7,625 bases of DNA from Phycisphaerales bacterium (GTDB lineage: Bacteria > Planctomycetota > Phycisphaerae > Phycisphaerales > SM1A02). A program made the position numbers and the translations under genes. The stretch covers positions 1-7,625 of the forward strand of contig JASMLG010000060.1 of the NCBI GenBank assembly GCA_030748805.1, given 5' to 3'. Shown piece by piece: positions 1 through 6,447 of this stretch (its first letter is position 1; the number at the start of each line of letters is the position of its first letter). The notes under the pieces were generated by a model. The model did no database searches and was not told where the DNA came from. It saw nothing but the letters and a program-made list of their open reading frames with translations.

Positions 1-2547
1 CTTTTTGCATTCAGAGAGAAGCATTTCGTGAACGCGGGGAACGCTAAAGAAAATAGTCGGCTCCCAAAGTTTCCAGTTCTCAACCATGCGGTCCATGTCT
101 CGCCCTTTGGAATCATCAATTCCAAGAGTTGCGCCATTAAATAGCGTCATAAATCGTTCAAACAGTCCACCAAAACTGTGGTGCCAAGGCAAGTAACTTA
201 AGAATGTATCATCTTCGTCAACGTCCCAGAGAAGTGATAGTGCTTTTTGTTGAGAAATTATATTTCTATGTGTAAGCCGCACACCCTTTGGTGGACCAGT
301 TGTACCTGATGTGTACATGATGAGGCAAAGGTCATCTCCGTGGACAAGATTGAGTCGTTCATCAAGTTTGTCTGTTGGTGCTTCGTCATTTTCTAGTAAA
401 GAAGAAAAAGCATCCGCATCAGTTAGTTCCACTTCATCCATCACCCAACTTTTTGTAATTTCGCTGAACGAACTAGCAACAACTTTATCGTGTTGTTTTT
501 TGCAAGAGGAAACAGTGTATTTTGGTCTTGCATGATTCAAGATGTAATCGACTTGGTTTTCTGGGTATCCCGAAAAAATTGGAACTGTCACACCTCCGAT
601 TGACATAAGTGCCATTTCGAACATAAACATTTCTAGTCGGTTTTCGCTGAGCATTGCAACACGATCGCCCTGCTTCACACCTTGGTCAATAAGATTGTTC
701 GCAATCGTAAAGACATGGTGAGAAAAGGCGCGCCATGAAATTGTTTGGTTTTCATCTCCTCGTCGATACCGAATAAATGTTTTGTCAGCAAATGTTTCTG
801 CTCTGTTTTTAAGAAGTAAACCAAGTGATTCTTCATAGCCACCGAGTGGAATTAAACTTGTATGTTCTTCTCCACCACGAACTGCTCCAATCTCAGCATC
901 CATCTTCCGAGGAGTTGATTGACAATATGCAAGGCAACTGTTTTCAAGGAAGCCCTTCGTTAAGTTAAAGCGCTCTTCGGGGGAAGTGAAATTCTGGTCG
1001 GTTGTTAGTTCAGTGATTCCCGCTCGTTGCCTTGCAAGATACGCAGCAACGAAGTAGATAATATTGTTTGCAATTTGTTTGACATGCGAGCAACCCTCAT
1101 GTCCACCAATTCGGCGAGTAATTTCACCCATCACACCACGCTCAATACGCAAACCGACAAGTCGTTCTGCTGAGTTTTGTACTTCTTGGCACACGGGAAA
1201 TGGCGTGCGAATCATATCTAACTTACTTGCAATAATTTGTTCGTTTGGAACATGGACGGTCAACTCTAAGTTTATAAGGTGGTTGCTATCAAGCATCGTT
1301 CCAACAACAACTAGGTCTTCATCATTCAGTTTGAATAAATCCACTCCCATATCTCTTCTTGCAATCAATTCCATGTTTTTTCGTCCTCCACCCGTATTTG
1401 TTTCTTCTTTCTTGTGGCGAATTGCTCTAGCCATTGCTTGTTGTACTTGTCTTTTGAGTGAGTTGAACAGCCGCTCTTCGGCTGCCATTCCTGAAGTCAC
1501 AGCGTATTCGATAAGTGGTTGCAAAATCCATTGTTCATTTGTAAAAAGTTGGACACTATCAAGACCAGATTCAAGTGCGTCGTAAAAACCCTTTAGTGAA
1601 CTTGTAACATGCCCACGATTTTTCAAAATTGTTTCTCGATGTACCGACCAAATTGATTCGTATGTTTCCTCTTCTTGGTAGACACCGATTGCTTTCCCAA
1701 CTCGATAGACCGCTTCGGTAATTTTTCGAACAAACTCCGTTTTCTCTGGGTCAGCACATAAATCACCCATTCGAACATCAATAATTGTTCCGTCTTCGTC
1801 AACGGTGTGAATAAGACCGCCAACATTCAATACAGTCGAAATCATCGCTTTGTCAAACTCAAGGCGAGTTCCAGAAGTTCTTTCGTGATGAATAAATTTG
1901 TAATCTTTTTCTGAAAGAATTGCTTGAATCCGTTCTGCTTCTAGTTCAGAACATCCTGCAAACTCAATCCAACCCTTACCCTTAACAAGATAAACCGAAT
2001 CATCACCACTTCCCTTACGACCACCCGCTTGCATTGCAACTCCGCGAACTAATCTATTTTGCAAAGCATTTGCCATGTCTGAAGTGAAGTTTGGAAGTCG
2101 ACCCATAAGACGTGATTCATTTAGTTGATCGGATGCCTCGTTAATCATTCGCTCGGTACAGATTCCGTTTGGTAGAACAAGAATGATTGGAACGTAATCC
2201 CGAACATCCTGCACAGATTGCATGTGTCCACGGGATGATAGATTTTCAAGGTACTGAATAATTTCTAACGTAAACTCACCGAGTTGGTCTGGCGTACAGC
2301 ACAAAAATAAAAGTTCGGGAAGTGCGCCACGAGAATCAGCGTCAAGAGGATTTGTAAAAACACGGTCTTGAATGTCAACCGCACGCATGACATCGCCATC
2401 AAGATAACGAAGGATGCCATTTTTATGAAGTATTTCGGTGCTTTTACTTCCACTGCGTCCAACAAAACAATCTGCGTTTGCATGCAAATAGAAAGCAACG
2501 CCAAGCGCACTAGGCGGATGAATGCCAAGTTTGTCAGAGGCAAGCAT
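1..2547 (-). CDS. Three-domain fusion: ketopantoate-reductase-like + DUF2889-like + acyl-CoA synthetase (AMP-binding), C-terminus outside window
   Basis: One uninterrupted minus-strand frame of 849 codons runs off the left edge. An in-frame TAA (2548-2550) directly precedes the ATG, fixing the start; a weak AAGG lies 12 nt upstream. Residues 1-375 resemble ketopantoate reductase (PanE/ApbA): a Rossmann-like start with R31, the PNG motif at N127, and a helix with K233 and N241 spaced like the family's catalytic Lys and a conserved Asn. A polar Gly/Lys-rich linker (379-391) follows. Residues 392-545 match DUF2889: PFPVC (449-453), LVGLRI (463-468), GGHEGCSHV (481-489) and C538. From about 565 comes an AMP-forming synthetase domain with the ATP-binding YTSGTTGPPKG (745-755) and an LPWHHSFGG segment (W788), closest to long-chain (COG1022-type) ligases. 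The C-terminal part lies outside the window. The ligase domain would form acyl-CoA from acid, ATP and CoA; its acid substrate cannot be read. It is the last visible gene of the operon, 23 nt after had. The domain calls are pattern recognition from memory; the fusion itself is directly visible. Confidence 0.85.
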   Translation of the reverse strand, partial: MLASDKLGIHPPSALGVAFYLHANADCFVGRSGSKSTEILHKNGILRYLDGDVMRAVDIQDRVFTNPLDADSRGALPELLFLCCTPDQLGEFTLEIIQYLENLSSRGHMQSVQDVRDYVPIILVLPNGICTERMINEASDQLNESRLMGRLPNFTSDMANALQNRLVRGVAMQAGGRKGSGDDSVYLVKGKGWIEFAGCSELEAERIQAILSEKDYKFIHHERTSGTRLEFDKAMISTVLNVGGLIHTVDEDGTIIDVRMGDLCADPEKTEFVRKITEAVYRVGKAIGVYQEEETYESIWSVHRETILKNRGHVTSSLKGFYDALESGLDSVQLFTNEQWILQPLIEYAVTSGMAAEERLFNSLKRQVQQAMARAIRHKKEETNTGGGRKNMELIARRDMGVDLFKLNDEDLVVVGTMLDSNHLINLELTVHVPNEQIIASKLDMIRTPFPVCQEVQNSAERLVGLRIERGVMGEITRRIGGHEGCSHVKQIANNIIYFVAAYLARQRAGITELTTDQNFTSPEERFNLTKGFLENSCLAYCQSTPRKMDAEIGAVRGGEEHTSLIPLGGYEESLGLLLKNRAETFADKTFIRYRRGDENQTISWRAFSHHVFTIANNLIDQGVKQGDRVAMLSENRLEMFMFEMALMSIGGVTVPIFSGYPENQVDYILNHARPKYTVSSCKKQHDKVVASSFSEITKSWVMDEVELTDADAFSSLLENDEAPTDKLDERLNLVHGDDLCLIMYTSGTTGPPKGVRLTHRNIISQQKALSLLWDVDEDDTFLSYLPWHHSFGGLFERFMTLFNGATLGIDDSKGRDMDRMVENWKLWEPTIFFSVPRVHEMLLSECKK
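1385..1389 (-). promoter_or_regulatory. Possible internal ribosome binding site before Met392 of the fusion gene
   Basis: A GGAGG on the minus strand sits 10 nt before an in-frame ATG (1372-1374), exactly where the ketopantoate-reductase-like part ends and the DUF2889-like part begins. It could allow a shorter DUF2889-synthetase protein to be made from the same message. The same bases encode a Gly-Gly linker (GGA GGA), so the match may be chance. Confidence 0.25.
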
Positions 2548-2570
2548 TTAGATTGTTTTCCTTACTTCAA

Positions 2571-3593
2571 TCATGGTATGACAATCGAGCGTAGTGATTT
2601 TCCTTCTTTCATTACATCGAATGCACCTTGAATATCATCAAGAGCGAAACGGTGTGTTACGATTTTTTGCAAATCAATTTGACCGTTTTCGACCATCTTG
2701 ATTAGTGGAACATATTCTCCGGGAGGGCAACCAAGTGATCCCGTTATTTCCATTTCTTTGAACATGATTTTGCCAGCAACGATGTTGATTTTTTCGTGCG
2801 TGTATCCAACAACACAAAGCCGTCCACCGATTCTGCAACATTCAAAGGCCTCTTCAATGGTTCGAGGATTGCCAATGACTTCGATTGCTATGTCAGCCCC
2901 GCCACCTGTCATCTTTTTCACTTCTTTAGAAACACGTTCAACATCACCTGCGTTAATTGTGTGAGTCGCACCAAACTCTTTTGCCCACTTTAATTTTTCA
3001 TCATTCATATCAACTGCGATGACTGTTGCGCCGCAGGCGTTTGCAATTTGAACAGCGTTGATTCCAACACCTCCACAACCGTAAATAACCACCGTATCTC
3101 CGGGGCGAACTTTTGCACGGTTTTTTACTGCGTGAAATGGTGTTGAAAGAGCGTCAGCGATAATGGATGCCTCTTCTAGCGGAATGCAATCTGCAAGAGG
3201 AAGAACGTCCTTTGCATCAACCGCAACGTACTCTGCATACGCACCATCGAAGTGGTTGCCAAGCATTTTCATATCGCTGCATATATTTTCACGCCCACTT
3301 CGGCAATAACTGCAACGCCCGCAAGTCAAAACAGCGGGAATAAGAACGCGCTGACCTTCTGCGAGATGCTTTACATTTGACCCAGCTTTTTCAATAACAC
3401 CCGATGCCTCATGTCCAAGCACAATTGGTGGCGCTTTGAATGTTGGGATGCCGTGTTCAATATAGTGAAGGTCGGTATGGCATGCTCCGCACGCTGCAAC
3501 CTTGACCAAAATGTCGTTTTCGCCAATCTCGGGTACAGGAATATCCTCGATGAGCATTCCCTTTTCTGTGCCGTGAAATACTGCTGCTTTCAT
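2571..3593 (-). CDS. had: 6-hydroxycyclohex-1-ene-1-carbonyl-CoA dehydrogenase (zinc alcohol dehydrogenase family)
   Basis: This 340-residue enzyme of the medium-chain zinc alcohol dehydrogenase family would oxidise 6-hydroxycyclohex-1-ene-1-carbonyl-CoA to the 6-oxo compound with NAD+, in the cytoplasm. Visible residues are catalytic zinc ligands C38 and H61-E62 (in LGHEASG), all four structural zinc cysteines (C91, C94, C97, C105), and the Rossmann motif G172-C-G-G-V-G177 followed by acidic D195, which favours NAD. The segments ACHTDLHYIEHGIPTFK and IIADALSTPFHAV are what I associate with Had rather than generic alcohol dehydrogenases. The order dch-had, with oah in the same operon, supports the call strongly. 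The start follows a good SD (AAAGGAAAG, overlapping the dch stop); the gap to dch is 10 nt. A generic Zn-alcohol dehydrogenase is the alternative, but the context makes it unlikely. Confidence 0.88.
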   Translation of the reverse strand: MKAAVFHGTEKGMLIEDIPVPEIGENDILVKVAACGACHTDLHYIEHGIPTFKAPPIVLGHEASGVIEKAGSNVKHLAEGQRVLIPAVLTCGRCSYCRSGRENICSDMKMLGNHFDGAYAEYVAVDAKDVLPLADCIPLEEASIIADALSTPFHAVKNRAKVRPGDTVVIYGCGGVGINAVQIANACGATVIAVDMNDEKLKWAKEFGATHTINAGDVERVSKEVKKMTGGGADIAIEVIGNPRTIEEAFECCRIGGRLCVVGYTHEKINIVAGKIMFKEMEITGSLGCPPGEYVPLIKMVENGQIDLQKIVTHRFALDDIQGAFDVMKEGKSLRSIVIP

Positions 3594-3603
3594 TTTCTTT
3601 CCT

Positions 3604-4377
3604 TTAAGAGTGCGACCAATTCGCTTCGCGTTTTTCTAAAAATGCTGCAATGCCCTCGTGGGCATCTGCAAGTTTCATAAGTTCTTCCATGTATATTTTC
3701 TCTGCTTCGTCAAGGCGAGACATGACTTCTGACCTGTCAGCAACTGTGCAGGCCTTTTTTGCCATTTTGATAACTGGACGAGACAAACCAAGCAAGTTGG
3801 ACAAATATGTTTCAACATTTTCATCAAATGATTCAACCTCGTAAACATGACTTACCAAACCAATTCGGTGTGCTTCATCTGCTTTGATGGTGTCGCCGCA
3901 AACAACAAGTTCGATTGCTTTGCGAGTTCCAATTTGCAGTGGCAACATTGCTGCTGCTACTGGCGGGAAGACGCCAACCTTTACTTCGGGTTGCCCAAAC
4001 TTTGATTTAGCTGATGCAAGAACAATGTCACAGAAGCAAGCAAGTTCCATACCGCCGCCAAGAGCTGCGCCATTGACTGCAGCGATTGAGAGTGCATCAC
4101 TTGAAGCAAGGCGTCTAAAGATGCCATGAAATTGTTTCACCATTTCATCTACTTTGTCTTCTGCGTGATCGCTGACATCAACGCCTGCGCAAAATGCCTT
4201 GTTCACTGCGTTGAACACTATGACAGCAACATCCTGCGACATTATTTCATCGAGTGCTGCGTTTATTTCGGTCATCATAGGAATGTCAAGAACATTCACA
4301 GGTGCATTGTTGAGCGTAATTGTTGCTATGCCGTCTTGCACACCGCATTGAATAAATTGGTAGGTTGTTGTTGTCAT
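3604..4377 (-). CDS. dch: Cyclohexa-1,5-diene-1-carbonyl-CoA hydratase (crotonase family)
   Basis: This 257-residue crotonase-fold protein would add water to cyclohexa-1,5-diene-1-carbonyl-CoA, the product of benzoyl-CoA reductase, giving 6-hydroxycyclohex-1-ene-1-carbonyl-CoA for Had. The oxyanion-hole segments are AFCAGVDVSDH (61-71) and GAALGGGMELA (103-113). Both acidic positions used by enoyl-CoA hydratases are kept: E111 in GGGMELA and E131 in FGQPEVKVG. The following VFPPVAAAMLP (136-146) replaces the IPGAGGTQRL of ordinary enoyl-CoA hydratases and is typical of dienoyl-CoA hydratases of benzoate degradation as I recall them. The length is normal for the family. The ATG shares one base with the TGA of the upstream short-chain dehydrogenase gene, implying translational coupling; a GGAGG lies 12 nt upstream inside that gene. 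Neighbours had and oah support the specific function. Confidence 0.88.
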   Translation of the reverse strand: MTTTTYQFIQCGVQDGIATITLNNAPVNVLDIPMMTEINAALDEIMSQDVAVIVFNAVNKAFCAGVDVSDHAEDKVDEMVKQFHGIFRRLASSDALSIAAVNGAALGGGMELACFCDIVLASAKSKFGQPEVKVGVFPPVAAAMLPLQIGTRKAIELVVCGDTIKADEAHRIGLVSHVYEVESFDENVETYLSNLLGLSRPVIKMAKKACTVADRSEVMSRLDEAEKIYMEELMKLADAHEGIAAFLEKREANWSHS

Positions 4378-5072
4378 CAGATGTACTGACCTCCGTCTAC
4401 TTTGATTACTTCGCCAGTAATGAATCGAGCACGCTCGCTACATAAGAATGCAACTGCGCCCGCAACGTCTTCTACTGTGCCAATGCGACCGAGTAAAATT
4501 TCACTTAATGCCGCTACTCTTTGCCCATCGGACATGCCATCGAGAATTTTGGTTTCAATCATTCCGGGTGCTATTGCGTTTACGGTAACGTTAAACTTAG
4601 CGGTTTCTTTAGCAAGAGTTTTTGTTAAACCAATAACACCTGCTTTTGCTGCTGAATAATTTGATTGACCAAACTTTCCACGCAAGCCATTAATAGAAGC
4701 GATGTTGACAATCGATCCCTTGTTTGCTTCTCGCATAAAAGGAATCGCCGCCCTGCAACAATTGAAAACGCCTGTTAGATTGACATCGATAACTTGTTGC
4801 CATTCTTCGTCGCTCATTTTCCAACTTACGTTGTCGCGAACGACTCCGGCATTGTTCACCAGTGCATCTAACCCACCTTGCGCAAACTCAGAAATTGCTG
4901 CATTTACTTGCGCCGAATCGGAAACATCTACAGCACGACCCCACACCTGTTGTGACTCGTCAAGATTCACATCAAGAACACCAACCTCATAACCATCGCT
5001 CATAAGCATTGAAACAATGCCAAGACCAATGCCACTGCATCCCCCTGTCACTATTACGCGAGGTGCTGCCAT
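4377..5072 (-). CDS. Short-chain dehydrogenase/reductase (FabG-like), probable 3-hydroxyacyl-CoA dehydrogenase of the pathway
   Basis: This 231-residue classical short-chain dehydrogenase has the cofactor motif TGGCSGIG (9-16), D34 at the end of the second strand (favouring NAD over NADP), NNAG (73-76), and the catalytic tetrad N98, S126, Y139 and K143 (YSAAK). The C-terminal VDGGQYI is typical of FabG/PhaB-like members. It lies between oah and dch in the operon, with an 18-nt gap after oah and an SD (AGGA) 6 nt before its ATG. Oah yields 3-hydroxypimeloyl-CoA, whose next step is oxidation to 3-oxopimeloyl-CoA, so that reaction is the most economical inference. The usual enzyme for such a step would be a 3-hydroxyacyl-CoA dehydrogenase of another fold. 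Alternatives are acetoacetyl-CoA reductase, a fatty acid synthesis FabG, or a BadH-like alicyclic alcohol dehydrogenase. Family is certain; substrate is inferred. Confidence 0.85.
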   Translation of the reverse strand: MAAPRVIVTGGCSGIGLGIVSMLMSDGYEVGVLDVNLDESQQVWGRAVDVSDSAQVNAAISEFAQGGLDALVNNAGVVRDNVSWKMSDEEWQQVIDVNLTGVFNCCRAAIPFMREANKGSIVNIASINGLRGKFGQSNYSAAKAGVIGLTKTLAKETAKFNVTVNAIAPGMIETKILDGMSDGQRVAALSEILLGRIGTVEDVAGAVAFLCSERARFITGEVIKVDGGQYI

Positions 5073-5090
5073 AAACGTTCCTGCCCTATC

Positions 5091-6227
5091 TTACGCATTT
5101 GCTGGTACTGCTAATGTAGCACCACATTTGCCGCAAAATTCAAACGAACTCGGTATACCTTTAGCACCACAATCGCCACACTCTTGTGAGTATGGTCCCC
5201 AAAGGAACTCACTTGAGCCATTTGGGTCTGCCGCCAAGTCGCGCATACCAACGTAGTCCGCCTTACGTTTTTCAACAAATGCGGTCATGCCTTCGTATGG
5301 TTCTAAACTTGTGTAGTGCACACTGAGCCAATCGCGTGCGTGTCCAACTGTTGAGTGCCAAGCGAGGTCTTTCCAGAAGTTAACTTGCGTTTTTGTGTAG
5401 CGTGTGCATTCAAAGAATTTATTGATAATGATGTTGCAAAGTTCAGCAACTGCTTCATCAAGAAGTGAAAGGTCAAGTGAGTATCCGTCCTTGCCCTTCT
5501 TTGCTGCATTGATTTGTTCTTGGGTTGCCCGAGTTTTAAATGGAGAGTCCCACTGATCAGTATTCCACTCTGCAAGGTATTTCCTTCCATCTGTGAACGT
5601 TGTGACCCAGTTACCATCTGCATCTTTGACTGTTGGCACAACCATATTCACTAGACCCATGCCAAGGGATGTCCAAGATGGATATCTTTGGTTAAGCATC
5701 AAGATGCCTCTGGCACTTCGATCGCCCACTGTAACTGGAAGCCACTGTGTTGAACCACCGCAGGCAACGGAACCAACGTTCGTTCCGACTTGCGCGATAA
5801 ACGCATGTTCACCCATAACACCAAGGTCACAAGCAAGTTGACTTTCGTTTCCACCACCAACAGCCATTCCATTTAGGCGAGCAATAACTGGCTTGGAGCA
5901 ATTCAAGATTGATTCGATGTACGCCTTGAAGCAGCACATATATTTCCAGTAGTCACGCGGGCGTTGAGTGTAACTTGATTGATATTCTTTGACATCACCG
6001 CCAGTACAGAATGATGAATCGCCAACACCTGTAAAGACAACTACTGCGATTGCATCGTCCCAAGAAGCATCTTTGAACGCCGCTTCAAGATCTTGCAAAG
6101 CAGGTGTGCTGTAAGCGTTGTAATTAAATGGACGATTAATTGTGATGTACGCAATGCGCCCATCCTTCTTATACGTCACTTCTTCGAAGCCGAAATCATC
6201 GGCACACTGTGAAGGGAAAAAACTCAT
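5091..6227 (-). CDS. oah: 6-oxocyclohex-1-ene-1-carbonyl-CoA hydrolase (ring-opening, BamA/Oah) with C-terminal zinc-ribbon-like tail
   Basis: This 378-residue crotonase-superfamily protein has the length I expect for BamA/Oah, a widely used marker of anaerobic aromatic degradation. It hydrates 6-oxocyclohex-1-ene-1-carbonyl-CoA and cleaves the ring to 3-hydroxypimeloyl-CoA. Visible are the oxyanion segments SSFCTGGDVKEY (71-82) and NGMAVGGGNESQLACDLG (119-136), the long insert after the core (about 200-260) that sets Oah apart from simple hydratases, and the segment STVGHARDWLSVH (292-304) near the end. After a linker the tail carries C350-x2-C353 and C365-x2-C368, a zinc-ribbon pattern. It is the first gene of the operon. 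A strong SD, AGAGGAG (6235-6241), lies 7 nt before the ATG. Family assignment rests on motif recognition plus the adjacent dch and had genes. Confidence 0.92.
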   Translation of the reverse strand: MSFFPSQCADDFGFEEVTYKKDGRIAYITINRPFNYNAYSTPALQDLEAAFKDASWDDAIAVVVFTGVGDSSFCTGGDVKEYQSSYTQRPRDYWKYMCCFKAYIESILNCSKPVIARLNGMAVGGGNESQLACDLGVMGEHAFIAQVGTNVGSVACGGSTQWLPVTVGDRSARGILMLNQRYPSWTSLGMGLVNMVVPTVKDADGNWVTTFTDGRKYLAEWNTDQWDSPFKTRATQEQINAAKKGKDGYSLDLSLLDEAVAELCNIIINKFFECTRYTKTQVNFWKDLAWHSTVGHARDWLSVHYTSLEPYEGMTAFVEKRKADYVGMRDLAADPNGSSEFLWGPYSQECGDCGAKGIPSSFEFCGKCGATLAVPANA

Positions 6228-6299
6228 TGTAAAACTCCTCTTGTCTTAGACCTATATATAGTACACTTGAGAGTGGGTGGACATTACGATACAAACACC

Positions 6300-6313
6300 C
6301 GAACGGGCGTTCG
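6300..6313. promoter_or_regulatory. Inverted repeat, probable TetR operator O1 of the degradation operon
   Basis: CGAACG-GG-CGTTCG is a perfect inverted repeat with 6-bp arms. It begins 3 nt beyond the -10 hexamer of the minus-strand promoter, covering the expected transcription start, so a bound protein would block RNA polymerase. Bases 6298-6313 fit CCCGAAC-N3-CGTTCG, found again at 6463-6478. The divergent TetR gene next door is the natural candidate ligand. Binding is inferred, not shown. Confidence 0.7.
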
Positions 6314-6316
6314 ACA

Positions 6317-6325
6317 ATTATAGCA
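6317..6325 (-). promoter_or_regulatory. Extended -10 promoter (TGCTATAAT) of the oah operon
   Basis: On the minus strand TGCTATAAT gives a consensus -10 hexamer (6317-6322) with the extended TG one base upstream, which can replace a good -35. A TTGACA (6346-6351) lies 23 nt upstream of the hexamer, too far for normal spacing, and nothing good sits at 17 nt. Transcription would start near 6310, inside the inverted repeat, leaving a leader of about 83 nt before oah. Confidence 0.65.
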
Positions 6326-6344
6326 CGATTTTTGCTATTTTCCT

Positions 6345-6373
6345 CTGTCAATTTCCCTTTTTTGCGGTATTAT
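6345..6373 (+). promoter_or_regulatory. Candidate promoter of the TetR gene
   Basis: CTGTCA (6345-6350, four of six to the -35 consensus) and TATTAT (6368-6373, five of six to the -10) are separated by exactly 17 nt. Transcription would start around 6380, about 68 nt before the TetR ATG. A second possible -10, TATAAC at 6422-6427, has no convincing -35 partner. The region is A+T-rich, so chance matches are easy. Confidence 0.4.
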
Positions 6374-6447
6374 TATAGAACTAATAAGCGATATCACGCT
6401 CAAAACCGTGCTTTTTTGCGCTATAACGACGATTTGACAGGTACCCC

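Noticed and set aside
1064..1585. Plus-strand open frame of 173 codons
   Set aside because: It lies antisense to the middle of the long fusion gene. Its Ser/Cys/Ile-rich translation shows no family motifs, whereas the minus frame carries DUF2889 and synthetase motifs.
2265..2543. Minus-strand open frame of 92 codons (and a similar one at 1623-1826)
   Set aside because: These are out-of-frame shadows inside the fusion gene. They could suggest a broken gene there, but the correct frame is open throughout from 2547 to 1.
6252..6261. CTATATATAG perfect palindrome in the oah leader, with a nearby CACT-TGAG-AGTG hairpin
   Set aside because: Short, A+T-rich or weak. No -35 at sensible spacing and no repeat of either motif elsewhere in the control region, so I do not call a promoter or operator.
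6346..6351. TTGACA on the minus strand as -35 of the oah promoter
   Set aside because: It is 23 nt from the TATAAT, well beyond the usual 16-18 nt; the extended -10 explains the promoter better.
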